Shown piece after piece: positions 9,273 through 18,745 of a DNA stretch of 64,000 nucleotides. The notes under the pieces are model-generated. The model was given only the letters and a program-made list of their open reading frames with translations, did no database searches and had not been told where the DNA came from. The stretch comes from JAKVBH01 sp049800955 (GTDB lineage: Bacteria; Pseudomonadota; Alphaproteobacteria; Rhodobacterales; Rhodobacteraceae). The first letter of the stretch is position 1. Every line of letters starts with the position of its first letter. Location: contig NZ_JBNAGA010000006.1 in NCBI RefSeq assembly GCF_049800955.1, positions 1-64,000 on the forward strand, read 5' to 3'. The position numbers were made by a program, and so were the translations under genes.

Positions 9273-10162
9273 GATTTATTCCTTTCCGTCGGAAGTCTGT
9301 GAATGCTCGCCGAGCGCGTCGTGGCGAGGCTATTTTCAAAATGCGCTCTCAGATGCCGCGTGCCATGCCGGTCTCCGACCATGTCCAGGGCCAAGGCGCT
9401 CAGAAAAAAGCGGGCTGGCCCGCTGATGCGGCGCGGCGTGAACAGTGATAGAAGGCGCAGCGCGATCCGGCGCAGCATGTCCGGCAGGAAAGTCACCCGC
9501 GAGGCCTTGCCCAAACTGGCAAATGCAAGTTCGGCAAGTTCCTTTTGGTCAAAGATGTCCGGCCCGCCGACATCGAGCCAAGCGACACCGTCCTCAACCG
9601 CGTCAACCGTTGCCACAGCCAAATCCGCCCCGTGGATGGGATTGATCCGTTTGCTGCCATCTCCGAACAACCAGACCCGGCCGGACCGTGCCATTGTGAG
9701 GAAGTCGCTCATATCCGAGAAGTACCCCGAGGGCGCAATGATCGTGCTGGCGATCGCCGAACGCTGCAACTCTTCCACAAAGGCGGACTTTGCAGCGACC
9801 ATCGGGACCTGCGCCATGTCGGCCGCACGCAGTACGTGAATGTAGGCGAACCGGCTGACACCTGCCCGCTCGGCCTCGCGCAGAAGGTTGAGATTGGCCT
9901 GATAGTCTACATCCCAGTAGTCCAACCCGTCGGTCTGGCGGGTGATGCCCAAACTGGACACAACCAGATCGGTTCCCGCCATCACACCCCGGATAGAGGC
10001 CGCGTCAGTCGCCTGCGCTTGGATCAATTGGTCGGCCGCGATGGGCTTGACTTGGGCCGGGTTGCGAACAAGTGCGATCACATACCAGCCCCGCTGCTGA
10101 AATTCGGCGCAAAGAAAGCGCCCAAGATAGCCTGTTGCCCCTGCGATGAAGACGCGTTTCAT
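9269..10162 (-). CDS. NAD(P)H-binding atypical short-chain dehydrogenase (NmrA-like)
   Basis: 297 residues from ATG 10162. The N-terminus begins directly with the Rossmann motif GATGYLGRF, typical of NmrA-like/atypical SDR proteins. An in-frame ATG at 10201 with its own purine-rich stretch would add 13 residues and cannot be excluded. The canonical Y-x-x-x-K is not obvious, so the protein may be a reductase or a redox-sensing binder. It is the first gene of the operon that continues through a membrane protein and three hydrolases, about 147 bases downstream of an AraC regulator on the same strand. Confidence 0.82.
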   Translation of the reverse strand: MKRVFIAGATGYLGRFLCAEFQQRGWYVIALVRNPAQVKPIAADQLIQAQATDAASIRGVMAGTDLVVSSLGITRQTDGLDYWDVDYQANLNLLREAERAGVSRFAYIHVLRAADMAQVPMVAAKSAFVEELQRSAIASTIIAPSGYFSDMSDFLTMARSGRVWLFGDGSKRINPIHGADLAVATVDAVEDGVAWLDVGGPDIFDQKELAELAFASLGKASRVTFLPDMLRRIALRLLSLFTPRRISGPARFFLSALALDMVGDRHGTRHLRAHFENSLATTRSASIHRLPTERNKS

Positions 10163-10308
10163 GACAGCGCCCTCAACCGTTAGGGTAAGCCGCGTTTTCA
10201 TAGTCGGACCTTTCTCGTCTAAGTTACGAGAAAGCAGATAGCCGGTCTGTTGCGGTTACAGCATGACCGCAAGTATCAATGAATTGACACTTCGTAACAT
10301 CAGTGCGG

Positions 10309-11334
10309 TCAGGCCGCCTGATTGAGGTAGGCCGTGGGGCTAAGGCCCGTCCAGCGTTTGAATGCCCGCACGAATGAAGAGGCTTCCGAGAACCCCAGAA
10401 GGTATGCGGTCTCATTCACGGTGACCTTTTGACCACTCAAATATTCCATGGCCATCCGGCGGCGCAGATCATCGTGGATTTCCGCAAATGTGATCTCTTC
10501 CTCTTTCAGGCGCCGATAAAGCGTCTGACGGCTCATCGCGAGGTCACTTGCAACTTTATCCATAGAAATCGTGCCTTCATGCAGTTTCGGCAGGATTTGC
10601 GCTTCAATCCGAGCACGGATGGTTGTGTCGGCCTGAAGCTTTGCAAGCATCTCATCCGCATGACGCGTGAAAATGCCGAACGCGTATGCGTTGCCTGGCT
10701 CGAACTGGGTCTCGGGGCTGTCCCAAACCGGATCAATCTTTAGCGCGTTTCGCTTGGCGTTGAATTCCACGGGCACGCGGAACAGCTCAGGGTATTGGTC
10801 TGCATGCGGCGGCGACGGATAGGTGACCTCCATCGCAATTTCAAAAGTCGCGTCAGGGAATGATCTGCGGAATTCACTGATAAAGCGTGCGAAGGACACC
10901 TCCGACCAGAAAGACATCTCGGGCGGCAAGACGAGATGATCAATAATCCATAGACCGTCAGCGGTGCCCTGCAGTTCGTATCGATCGACCCCCTGCGGTA
11001 GCTCCACATCGCCCATCAGGTGCAGATAGCGGTTGAGTTGCTCGAACGAGTGACGCAGCGAGGAAGACGTGTGTACAATCTGGCCGACGATCGACATCGT
11101 CTCTAGCCGCGAGTCGAAGGTGTGTCGCAGCAACAAAGCCGTATCGCCGGTTTGCCGTATCGCAACACCGATCATCGTCTGATACGCGGCCCTTGGGATG
11201 CGGTTGTCCTGGTCTGACAGATCGTCCTCAGTCAGGCCGCTTTCAGCTAGCAGGGCATTGCGATCAGCACCTTTTTCGCTGGCATAGTCAGCAAAAGACG
11301 CGGCAAAACCCGCGGCCATCGTATGATCAGTCAT
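10309..11334 (-). CDS. AraC-family transcriptional regulator (OruR-like)
   Basis: 341 residues from ATG 11334. The N-terminal domain (about residues 1-235) is the arabinose-binding-type effector domain. The C-terminus has the double helix-turn-helix, with SDLAMSRQTLYRRLKEEE and ETAYLLGFSEASSFVRAFKRW, and ends SPTAYLNQ. It lies upstream of the NAD(P)-binding/hydrolase operon in the same direction and is its most likely regulator. The same architecture as the regulator at 1343 suggests two related sensing modules within 10 kb. Confidence 0.9.
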   Translation of the reverse strand: MTDHTMAAGFAASFADYASEKGADRNALLAESGLTEDDLSDQDNRIPRAAYQTMIGVAIRQTGDTALLLRHTFDSRLETMSIVGQIVHTSSSLRHSFEQLNRYLHLMGDVELPQGVDRYELQGTADGLWIIDHLVLPPEMSFWSEVSFARFISEFRRSFPDATFEIAMEVTYPSPPHADQYPELFRVPVEFNAKRNALKIDPVWDSPETQFEPGNAYAFGIFTRHADEMLAKLQADTTIRARIEAQILPKLHEGTISMDKVASDLAMSRQTLYRRLKEEEITFAEIHDDLRRRMAMEYLSGQKVTVNETAYLLGFSEASSFVRAFKRWTGLSPTAYLNQAA

Positions 11335-11523
11335 ATGGGACGTCCCCACCCGTCGGTTTGGGACCAGCATAAGGTCTGCCATCCGCATTGATCAAGTGAA
11401 CGGCAGGCCAGCTGGCCTTGCCTCGCGTTCGATATCGGCGCTTTGCGATCTGAAGGCAGATATCTGCAGATCTGCGCCACAATACTCTCTGCGAAGCTTT
11501 CTCCGCCTCGACCCAGCCTGCAC

Positions 11524-11913
11524 TTAAGTGGCATCCAAAAGTTCAGTGCCATAAGAGTTGTCGACGGAGCACAGCCAGCCATTGTCGCAGTCCCCTTTAA
11601 AGACGTAGGTCGCCCGCCGTTTGATGGGGCTTTGTGCACCCCTGACGAACACAAGGGTCTCCATGACGACCAAAACCGTACCAGCACCCTCAATCGCATG
11701 CGCCTCGCCTTGCGTTACCGTCAACGCGTTTTTGAAGTGTTTTGCGATCGCTTCAAATGCTTGCCGGATCTGGGTTTTTCCCCTTGCGATTTGGCCGGGT
11801 TGGACAACCAGCACGGCGTCATCGGCGTAGAACGCCATCAGTGCTTCGAAATCTTCGTTGGTGATGGCCTTGTCTGCTTGCTTGATCAATTCAAGAACGA
11901 CGTGATCAGACAT
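11524..11913 (-). CDS. NTF2-fold SnoaL/YybH-like protein
   Basis: 129 residues with the DUF4440/SgcJ-EcaC type NTF2-like fold, marked by MAFYADDAVLVVQPGQIARG in the first half. Members are small hydrolases, isomerases or scaffold proteins that use a conical pocket; the substrate cannot be read here. It is the third gene after an MDR oxidoreductase and a DUF4386 protein, separated from the latter by 39 bases, so it is probably under the divergent LysR regulator. Confidence 0.78.
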   Translation of the reverse strand: MSDHVVLELIKQADKAITNEDFEALMAFYADDAVLVVQPGQIARGKTQIRQAFEAIAKHFKNALTVTQGEAHAIEGAGTVLVVMETLVFVRGAQSPIKRRATYVFKGDCDNGWLCSVDNSYGTELLDAT

Positions 11914-11952
11914 TTGAGAGTCCTTCCATAAATTTGTTTGCGTGATCGTACT

Positions 11953-12615
11953 TCAGGCGGTCGCAGGACCACGTCCGTGGCCAGGCAAAATCAAAAGCCA
12001 GAGGCAGAACGCTGTCTCGGCGATCAGAGGCACGAGATAGGCGGGTGCCGCGAAACTGTGCAGATCAGGGGCGGCAAAGCGCAGTGTGCTACCGGTTAGG
12101 TAGACCAACCCCGACACGCCAATCCCAAGCCCCAAGAAGCGCGGGACAAACCCCGAATTGATAATGAGATGCGCGGTCAAAAGGCAGTTCACGCCAAAGA
12201 AGATCAAGCCCAGATCATAGCCGTATGCGTGCAGCGTGATGAAGCTGAGCGACTGATCGGCATTAATGACCAAAAGGGCGGCCTGCAAATTCAAGAGGCC
12301 CGCCGCGATCAGACCTGACTGCAACAGCCGGAAGACCAGCGCACTCAGCGCAAGCCCCGCAGACACCGACCGGAACATCAAGAACAGCAAGATTGCCAGT
12401 GCCGCATCAGCAAGGGCCATGACGACATCGGCCAGGATTGAAAGGCGGAACCGCATCGTCTCGGCACTGATGGCGCTCGCGGTTGCTTCTGCCGAGCCTG
12501 GGTCAATCAGCGGTCCGCGCAAGGCGACCTCTGACCCGACGCCGCAAAGGATGATGATCAAATAGCAAAGCCCGGCGAAACGGGCCTGACCCAATGTGAT
12601 TGGAAGCGTGTTCAT
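11953..12615 (-). CDS. DUF4386 family membrane protein
   Basis: 220 residues with six hydrophobic helices. The pattern matches DUF4386: a short N-terminus, a helix ending near GVGSEVALRGPLI, and a polar loop before RFRLSILADVVMALADAAL. Function of the family is unknown. It starts 11 bases after the MDR oxidoreductase stop, so the two are co-transcribed. DUF4386 genes often sit beside small oxidoreductases and regulators, which fits here. Confidence 0.82.
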   Translation of the reverse strand: MNTLPITLGQARFAGLCYLIIILCGVGSEVALRGPLIDPGSAEATASAISAETMRFRLSILADVVMALADAALAILLFLMFRSVSAGLALSALVFRLLQSGLIAAGLLNLQAALLVINADQSLSFITLHAYGYDLGLIFFGVNCLLTAHLIINSGFVPRFLGLGIGVSGLVYLTGSTLRFAAPDLHSFAAPAYLVPLIAETAFCLWLLILPGHGRGPATA

Positions 12616-12626
12616 AACATGCCCCC

Positions 12627-13607
12627 CTAGACCACAACGACATTGCCGCGCTTGCGGCCTGTTTCGACATAGCGATGCGCCTCGACCAGATCAGCAAATG
12701 GATAGGTGCGATCCATCACCGGCGAGAATTGTCCATTGCCCATAAGGTCAAGAACCTCGGACAGCTCTTGGCGATGCACCTCTGGCTTTGACATGCCCGC
12801 CGCCGCAAATTTGGCAGTTTTGCCTCCGAACAGACCAGTAACGAGCATGTCACGCAAAAGCCTTAACCCCAGAACCGGGCAGATGTAGCGCCCGGCCTTG
12901 GCCAAAGCCGGTTTCGCCGCGCCGAATGAGGAAATGCCGATTGTGTCAAAGACAACATCGTAGGTGGAGCCGGATCTTAGCGGATCCTGGGACTTGTAGT
13001 CGTTGACGTGATCCGCCCCCAAAGACCGCAGCAGCTCTGCGTTTTTGGCACTTGCACTGGCGGTGACGTTCGCCCCCAGGGCCTTTGCAAACTGCACGGC
13101 GGCTGAGCCCAGCCCGCCCGAACCACCCAAGATCAACACACGTTCACCTGACTGAACTTGCGCGACACGGGTCAGAAAATGCCACGAGGTCATCGCGCCA
13201 TCAAAGAGTGTCGCAGCTTCTTCATAAGCCACGCTGGCGGGCTTTCTCAGCAGGCTACCATTCTGGTCGACACTGATGTATGTCGCATTGGCACCGAACT
13301 GCAGCCCGGCTTCGCCGAAGACAGCATCGCCAATATTGAACCTAGTCACCTTAGAACCAACGGCGACGATATCGCCGGCAAAACAGGTTCCGGACAGCCC
13401 GGCGCGAGGGCGCTTGAGCCCCAGAAACAGGCGGGCAAACCTTGGCTTGCCTGCACGCATCAGCCCGTCGGCCCGCGAAACAGCCGAGGCGCGAATGCGG
13501 ATGAGAACCTGATTTGCAGTTGGTTTTGGCAACGGACGAGAAACCGGGGCGAGGACTTCGGGAGCACCGTAGCGGGTCACTTCCCAGGCATTGAATGTGG
13601 TGTCCAT
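12627..13607 (-). CDS. Zinc-independent medium-chain NAD(P)H oxidoreductase (quinone-oxidoreductase type)
   Basis: 326 residues. The nucleotide-binding loop ILGGSGGLGSAAVQFAKALG is the hallmark of the quinone oxidoreductase branch of the MDR family, and the structural-zinc cysteine cluster is absent. It probably reduces an enone or quinone with NADPH. Divergent from a LysR regulator across a 100-base region rich in inverted repeats, so expression is likely LysR-controlled. First gene of the MDR-DUF4386-NTF2 operon. Confidence 0.88.
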   Translation of the reverse strand: MDTTFNAWEVTRYGAPEVLAPVSRPLPKPTANQVLIRIRASAVSRADGLMRAGKPRFARLFLGLKRPRAGLSGTCFAGDIVAVGSKVTRFNIGDAVFGEAGLQFGANATYISVDQNGSLLRKPASVAYEEAATLFDGAMTSWHFLTRVAQVQSGERVLILGGSGGLGSAAVQFAKALGANVTASASAKNAELLRSLGADHVNDYKSQDPLRSGSTYDVVFDTIGISSFGAAKPALAKAGRYICPVLGLRLLRDMLVTGLFGGKTAKFAAAGMSKPEVHRQELSEVLDLMGNGQFSPVMDRTYPFADLVEAHRYVETGRKRGNVVVV

Positions 13608-13649
13608 GTTGATCTCCTTGATTGAATGACACAGGAGATACCGGATATA

Positions 13650-13693
13650 TTTTGATCCAATAATTGGCTAATATGATCCACAAAGGATCAAAA
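13650..13693. promoter_or_regulatory. Inverted repeats in the LysR/MDR divergent promoter
   Basis: TTTTGATCC at 13650-13658 is exactly reversed as GGATCAAAA at 13685-13693, and the inner TGATCC-ACAAA-GGATCA at 13674-13690 is itself a perfect inverted repeat. Lying between two divergent starts (13607 and 13708), this is a probable binding site for the LysR protein. Confidence 0.6.
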
Positions 13694-13707
13694 ACGTTAC
13701 AGGTAAG

Positions 13708-14589
13708 ATGGACTGGAAATCTCTCCCCGCCTTTCTCGCTGTTGCTCGTTCAGGCTCGCTGCGGGCAGGCGCGGAACAAACAGAAGGCACCCATGCCACC
13801 GTGCGCCGCCAGATCGAAGGTCTGGAGGCACAGCTTGGCACGACGCTCTTCCGCAGGAATGCCGGCGGGCTGACACTCACGGCTGCGGGCCGGCGCCTTT
13901 TGCCGCAAGCCATCGAAGCAGAGGCCGCGTTGCTCAAAGGTTTTAGCGCGGTGCAGGGTCTGGACCGCGAAGCCGCTGGTCGGATTCGCCTGTCAGTAGA
14001 CCCGTTGACGGCACATTACTTACTGGCGCCGGTTCTCGCAGATTTTGCAGAGCTCTACCCTGAGATCGAGATTGAACTGAAGCTTTCTTACTTCCTTGAT
14101 TCAATCGAGAAGGACGAGACTGACATCTCGATAAGACACGTTGTTGAAGTGGAAGAAGATGCCGTCGGGCGAAAGTTGTTTCCGCTGTCCTTGGGGGTGT
14201 TTGCATCCCGCCACTACATCGACACCAAGCTTCCAAAAGCCGGGACAAAGGGTAAAGGCCTGACCTGGATCGGTTATGGAGAAGTTCCCGAATTGCAAAA
14301 AATGATCGCGGCCACGCCGTTCTCGAATGCACGCGTCCGACACATCATCGCGGACCCGCAGATGCATCTGCACATGGCCCGCGCGGGTGCGGGCATGACA
14401 TTCCTTGCAAATTGGGCGTCGACGGTGTTTCCCGAGTTGCAAAGGGTGCCCGGGGCCCAGTTGGATAAACGCCGGTCGACGTGGATCTTGCTGCACGGCG
14501 GGCTGCGACGGGTCAAACGCGCACGCCTGCTCGTGGATTATCTCAGCGCGGCACTTCTGGAACGGCGCGCGGAATTCATCGGGCAATGA
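13708..14589 (+). CDS. LysR-family transcriptional regulator
   Basis: 293 residues. The N-terminal winged helix (about residues 3-62) contains GSLRAGAEQTEGTHATVRRQ and LEAQLGTTLFRR, typical of LysR. The remainder is the periplasmic-binding-protein-like effector domain. It is divergent from the MDR oxidoreductase and probably controls it. Effector unknown. Confidence 0.9.
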   Translation: MDWKSLPAFLAVARSGSLRAGAEQTEGTHATVRRQIEGLEAQLGTTLFRRNAGGLTLTAAGRRLLPQAIEAEAALLKGFSAVQGLDREAAGRIRLSVDPLTAHYLLAPVLADFAELYPEIEIELKLSYFLDSIEKDETDISIRHVVEVEEDAVGRKLFPLSLGVFASRHYIDTKLPKAGTKGKGLTWIGYGEVPELQKMIAATPFSNARVRHIIADPQMHLHMARAGAGMTFLANWASTVFPELQRVPGAQLDKRRSTWILLHGGLRRVKRARLLVDYLSAALLERRAEFIGQ

Positions 14590-14839
14590 AGTCTCCAGCC
14601 GTTTTAGCCAAAGGGGTACGATCGAGAAGCTCAAAGGCACTATCATGACGGCCCCCAACGGCCGGTATTTGCGCCGCATCGCAGTGCGAAAGATTGTGCA
14701 TAGGTCGCACAATCTGCGCTGCGAACGCGCGCGGCGAGAAGTGAGCGGGTCTGTTATGGGTTCACCACCGACCAAAGCTGCATGAGGGACTGACATCCGC
14801 TTCGAGATGGCGAACGGCTGGACCGTTCGCCAAAGTTGC

Positions 14840-15472
14840 TCAGATGTCGATACGCTCGGCAATGCTCAGGGCATCCTCAAGTTCAACGCCAAGGTAACGC
14901 ACTGTGCTGTCGACCTTGGTGTGCCCAAGTAGCAGTTGGACCGCGCGAAGGTTGCCGGTCTTTCGGTAGATCTCGGCTGCTTTTGTCCTGCGGAGCGAAT
15001 GGGTGCCATATCCGCTTGGCTCCAGCCCGATCGCCGTGACCCAATCACGCACCAAGCGTCCATACTGGCGAGTTGAAATGTGGGGCCGGTCATGGAAGCG
15101 ACTGGGAAACATAAATCGACACGCAAGCATCTCGGGAGATTTGACCCAGGCTAACACACTTTCACGCGTGTTTTCCGTCAGTTCGAACTGGACCGGTCGC
15201 TTGGTCTTACTCTGGATGACCGACACGCGTTCTCGCACACGATCATCCTTGACCAGGTCAGACACAGCCAATTTGACGAGATCACAGCCGCGCAACTTGC
15301 TGTCTATGGCGACGTTGAAAAGCGCCAGATCGCGTAGGTAACCCGCAAGTTCGAGCCGCGCCCGAAGCGCCCAGACCTGCTTGGGCAGCAAGGGCCGTTT
15401 TTGACCGATGATCCGCCCTTTGTTCCAGGCTCTGCGTTTCGGGGTGGTTGCGGGAAGTTGGACTCTTGGCAT
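14840..15472 (-). CDS. Tyrosine recombinase / phage-type integrase
   Basis: 210 residues from ATG 15472. The catalytic domain is complete: Arg in KLRGCDL, His and Arg in HSLRRTKA, His in LLGHTKVD, and the tyrosine nucleophile in VRYLG. The N-terminal core-binding domain is very short, so this is a minimal integrase of the type found on Rhodobacterales plasmids and integrated elements. Nearby sequence on both sides looks like intergenic filler; I could not identify an attachment site. It may have mobilised the accessory modules around it. Confidence 0.88.
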   Translation of the reverse strand: MPRVQLPATTPKRRAWNKGRIIGQKRPLLPKQVWALRARLELAGYLRDLALFNVAIDSKLRGCDLVKLAVSDLVKDDRVRERVSVIQSKTKRPVQFELTENTRESVLAWVKSPEMLACRFMFPSRFHDRPHISTRQYGRLVRDWVTAIGLEPSGYGTHSLRRTKAAEIYRKTGNLRAVQLLLGHTKVDSTVRYLGVELEDALSIAERIDI

Positions 15473-15681
15473 TATTTGCCCTCCGATCCACCCTCCAAGC
15501 CCAATCATCAGCACCGCGCTGACGGGATGACACTACAATTTGATCGAAGCGTTGGTGTCGGAGATTCAGTACGGCGGTTGTTGCCGCGCCAGCATTGGTC
15601 CGTTCAGAGCCCTTTGCTGTTTTCCGTGCCGCGGCGAAAGTCAGGTTTAGGAAAGCTGATGGAACCATCTGCAGCCATTGA

Positions 15682-16227
15682 TCAGGCGTAGGAACGTATC
15701 CCTTTGCACGCCCAAAAACCGGCACCAAGCAGGACGATCAAGACAGCAGCCGTCGTTAAGCCCGATTTCACAATAGAAGCGGCGCTTGCCGCCAGGACCG
15801 TGTTGGCGGCTACGTCTGGCCAACTCAGGATCATGAAGCAGATGCCAGCGTTCTCCAGATAGTCAGCGACCGCCGCCGCAACCGAAAGCCAAATTCCAAC
15901 TCGAACAAGCTTTGGACTGACGTCTCGTGACCCAAGCCATTTGAGCAATGACACCAAGGTCAGGGCCATGAGAGCGGGATACACCGTATCAAGTGGAATC
16001 TGTCGCGTGAGATAGTACTGCCGTCCACTGGGTCCCAGTCCATCGATCAGCGCACTGGCCAGCTCAGCGGAATACCCGCCGGGGCGCATGTCGAACGGTC
16101 GCAGGCCGGACAGAGTCTCGATATTCGCTAGAGTGACGAAAATCATCACCAGATAGACCCCAGCGGCCGCGAGACCGAAGAGTGCCGCTTGCCGCCCGTA
16201 CTGCGTGGTTGGTGTCATCATAATCAT
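15682..16227 (-). CDS. Four- to five-TM membrane protein, unknown function
   Basis: About 180 residues with hydrophobic helices near residues 12-32, 80-97, 105-125 and 150-172. No known domain recognised. The start is ambiguous among two or three nearby in-frame ATGs; purine-rich sequence (AAGGAGAAAA) precedes them. It is divergent from a Crp-type regulator 80 bases away, which probably controls it. Confidence 0.65.
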   Translation of the reverse strand: MIMMTPTTQYGRQAALFGLAAAGVYLVMIFVTLANIETLSGLRPFDMRPGGYSAELASALIDGLGPSGRQYYLTRQIPLDTVYPALMALTLVSLLKWLGSRDVSPKLVRVGIWLSVAAAVADYLENAGICFMILSWPDVAANTVLAASAASIVKSGLTTAAVLIVLLGAGFWACKGIRSYA

Positions 16228-16307
16228 TGGTTTTTCTCCTTAGCTTTGACACCCTGGTACTGAGCGCGCGCAAAGCTGGCATTATCGTTTGATAAGGAAT
16301 TCGCGAT

Positions 16308-16892
16308 TTGGACCTTTTGACTTTTTTGAGCAGGTCTCCGGGCGCTTTGGACAAAGTCAGCGCGCGTGAGTTCGCGGCGGCATGGGGCGTTGAACATGTT
16401 GAAAAAGGGCGTCGCATTGCGACCCAGGGCGAACCAGAGCCACGGGAACACATCATTCTGGATGGGCGCGCCGCGAGCCTTATCACAGATCCTGAAGGTC
16501 GCGCCGTTTGTGTTGGCTTTCACGTTGGCCCGTGCGTGGTTACCCCAAATGTCGCGAGAACCAGACAAGGGACCTCGCTCGTATCAATTGATGTCGTGGC
16601 GGACGCGTTGGTTGCGCAAATGGACAGCCGTGCCCTGACGGAGCTCATGGTGGCATCGGAGCCAATTCGCGAATGGGCAAACGGCATTTTGCAGCAAGAA
16701 CTGGCCCGTAAGACTGATCGGGAGTGGTGCCTCGCCGCCCTTGGCGGCGCAGATCGCCTTGCATGGTTTCGGAGAGATTTCCCGCGTCACGAAGGTCTTT
16801 TCGGTCACTATTTGATCGCATCTTTTCTTGGGATCACACCGGTCACACTCAGTCGGCTTCGAGGTGCCGAGCGCGACACAGCTGTTGATTAA
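16308..16892 (+). CDS. Crp/Fnr-family transcriptional regulator
   Basis: 194 residues from TTG 16308, preceded by AAGGA at good spacing; no in-frame ATG fits better. The first ~120 residues are a short cyclic-nucleotide-binding-like beta roll (EHIILDGRAASLI), and the C-terminus has a helix-turn-helix with ASFLGITPVTLSRLR. No Fnr-type cysteine cluster is visible. It is divergent from the membrane protein at 15682-16227. Confidence 0.82.
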   Translation: MDLLTFLSRSPGALDKVSAREFAAAWGVEHVEKGRRIATQGEPEPREHIILDGRAASLITDPEGRAVCVGFHVGPCVVTPNVARTRQGTSLVSIDVVADALVAQMDSRALTELMVASEPIREWANGILQQELARKTDREWCLAALGGADRLAWFRRDFPRHEGLFGHYLIASFLGITPVTLSRLRGAERDTAVD

Positions 16893-16999
16893 AGGTTCGA
16901 TCGCGCGACCCTCAGATCGCAGAACGGTCAGATGTGCCGATCGAAGCGAACAAACTCACTTAACCCAGAGTCGGTTTCTGCACAGTGCTCCAACGTTCA

Positions 17000-17713
17000 C
17001 TACGCGTATCGAACTGGTTGCACACCCGCATTAAACACGATCCGCCGCAGTCGAAACGTTGGGCCCTCAACGACGGCAGGTCGACCGATCCTATCCATTC
17101 GAAAATGCCGCACGTCTGCGCGGCTTGAGTCCCAAGCAACCAGATACCAAAGCGGCGGCAGTATCAGCATGGCCTGAGGTTCTACGCAGCGCTGCGTCTT
17201 TGCGCCTTTTGCATCGATGTAGTCGAATTTCAGAGACAATCGTTCAAGAAACGCCCGCTCAAAAGCCGGGAGCAGCCCACTATCGATCTCTCCCACATTG
17301 GAGACACTAACATTCGGGGCAAGAGGCCCGACGTAAAGGCAGTCCAACAATCGTCGGAGGTCGCGCAGCTTGTCAGGCGGCAGGGACTTCTCGATCTTAG
17401 AAAGCCCGCTGTCGGCCAAGCCCGCAAACGGGAGCGATCCGGCGGCACGCATGCTCGAAATGCCAATGATCAAGGCGAAGACCTCGGGAACCGACAGTCT
17501 GGGTGTTGTTTGAACAGAGCTTGGGTCAAGGTAGATACCGCCGCCACGACCCTGTTCGGCGATTATTACGTAGCCCTCGTCTCGCAGAGCAGAGAGGTCG
17601 CGTAGGATCGTGCTTCGCGATGCCCCGACCTCTTTACACAAGGTTTCGAGCGTTGTCGCGGAGCTGCGGCGCAGGTTTCGAATGATGGCGTCTTGTCGGG
17701 ATCGGCTCTTCAT
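17000..17713 (-). CDS. YafY-type regulator: HTH plus WYL domain
   Basis: 237 residues. Residues ~5-60 form a DeoR-like winged helix (LCKEVGASRSTILRDLSALR). The C-terminal part is a WYL ligand-binding domain, with PPLWYLVAWDSSRADVRHFR carrying the W-Y-L trio and the downstream arginines. It is divergent from the epoxide-hydrolase-like gene at 17801 and most likely its repressor. WYL proteins often sense small ligands or nucleic acid; nothing more can be said from sequence. Confidence 0.87.
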   Translation of the reverse strand: MKSRSRQDAIIRNLRRSSATTLETLCKEVGASRSTILRDLSALRDEGYVIIAEQGRGGGIYLDPSSVQTTPRLSVPEVFALIIGISSMRAAGSLPFAGLADSGLSKIEKSLPPDKLRDLRRLLDCLYVGPLAPNVSVSNVGEIDSGLLPAFERAFLERLSLKFDYIDAKGAKTQRCVEPQAMLILPPLWYLVAWDSSRADVRHFRMDRIGRPAVVEGPTFRLRRIVFNAGVQPVRYA

Positions 17714-17749
17714 TCCTAACGGCTACTATAGAAAGGTGTCAGGGCATGG

Positions 17750-17763
17750 AACCTTTTAAGGTT
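17750..17763. promoter_or_regulatory. Inverted repeat in WYL/epoxide hydrolase divergent promoter
   Basis: AACCTT-TT-AAGGTT is a perfect inverted repeat midway between the divergent starts at 17713 and 17801. It is flanked by two copies of GGTGTCA (17735-17741 and 17770-17776). A probable operator of the WYL regulator. Confidence 0.5.
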
Positions 17764-17800
17764 AAGCCGGTGTCAACACATCCAAACCGGAGACACCGAC

Positions 17801-18745
17801 ATGACCACGATCACAGATTTTCCCTCACCCAAACTCATCGCGCTGAATGGCATTGAGCTTGAGGTCTTTGAAGCGGGGCAGGAGAACAAGGGTAACCCGA
17901 TTGTTCTGTGCCACGGATGGCCCGAGCATGCATATTCCTGGCGCCACCAAATACCGGCCCTTGCGGCGGCTGGTTACCACGTCATCGTTCCTAACCAGCG
18001 TGGCTACGGCAACTCTTCGCGTCCAGAAGATGTGACCGAATACGACATCGCGCATCTGACGGGTGATCTTGGCGCGCTTCTGGATCAGTTTGGCTATGAC
18101 GATGCGGTCTTTGTCGGCCACGACTGGGGCGCTAACGTCGTTTGGAGCATGGCAATCCTGCATCCAACCCGCGTCAAGAAAATCATCAACCTCGCGCTCC
18201 CTTATCAGGCACGGACGCCGATGCCATGGATCGCGTTTATGGAGACGGTTTTCGGAGAGGACAATTACTTCGTCCACTTCAACCGGAAACCCGGCATTGC
18301 AGATGGCATGTTAGACCGTAATGCCAGATCGTTTATGCGCAACCTTTTCCGCAAGAACCTGCCGGCGCAGCCGCCGGAGCCGGGCATGATGATGATCAAT
18401 CTCGCGCTGGCGGAAGAGCCTTTGGGTGAGCCTGTGATGAGCGACGCAGACCTAGACGTATTCGTATCTTCGTTTGAAACAACCGGCTTCACCGGGAGTA
18501 TCAACTGGTACAGGAACATGGATCGAAACTGGCACCTTTTGGCGGATATCGACCCGATTGTACGGCAGCCAGCATTGATGATCTACGGGACGCAGGACAT
18601 GATCCCTCCCTCAGAGAACCTCAAGGATTTTGTCCCGCATGTGGAAGTCGTCAGCCTAGAGAGCGGCCACTGGATTCAACAGGAAAAACCACGAGAGACC
18701 ACGGACGCAATCCTTGGCTGGCTATCGCTCGATCTGGCTGCATGA
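17801..18745 (+). CDS. Alpha/beta hydrolase of the epoxide hydrolase group
   Basis: 314 residues. HGWPE (residues ~39-43) matches the HGxP oxyanion motif of epoxide hydrolases. The nucleophile elbow is GHDWGA, with aspartate instead of serine, which is diagnostic for epoxide hydrolases and haloalkane dehalogenases. A late SGHWIQQEKP provides the catalytic histidine. A soluble cytoplasmic enzyme that opens epoxides is the best guess; a dehalogenase is the alternative. Divergently transcribed from a WYL regulator. Confidence 0.85.
   Translation: MTTITDFPSPKLIALNGIELEVFEAGQENKGNPIVLCHGWPEHAYSWRHQIPALAAAGYHVIVPNQRGYGNSSRPEDVTEYDIAHLTGDLGALLDQFGYDDAVFVGHDWGANVVWSMAILHPTRVKKIINLALPYQARTPMPWIAFMETVFGEDNYFVHFNRKPGIADGMLDRNARSFMRNLFRKNLPAQPPEPGMMMINLALAEEPLGEPVMSDADLDVFVSSFETTGFTGSINWYRNMDRNWHLLADIDPIVRQPALMIYGTQDMIPPSENLKDFVPHVEVVSLESGHWIQQEKPRETTDAILGWLSLDLAA

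Noticed and set aside
15282..15728. Minus-strand reading across the integrase start and the membrane-protein end
   Set aside because: Basic and Ala-rich, overlaps the integrase in another frame, no ribosome-binding site. Could be decayed sequence but not a gene.
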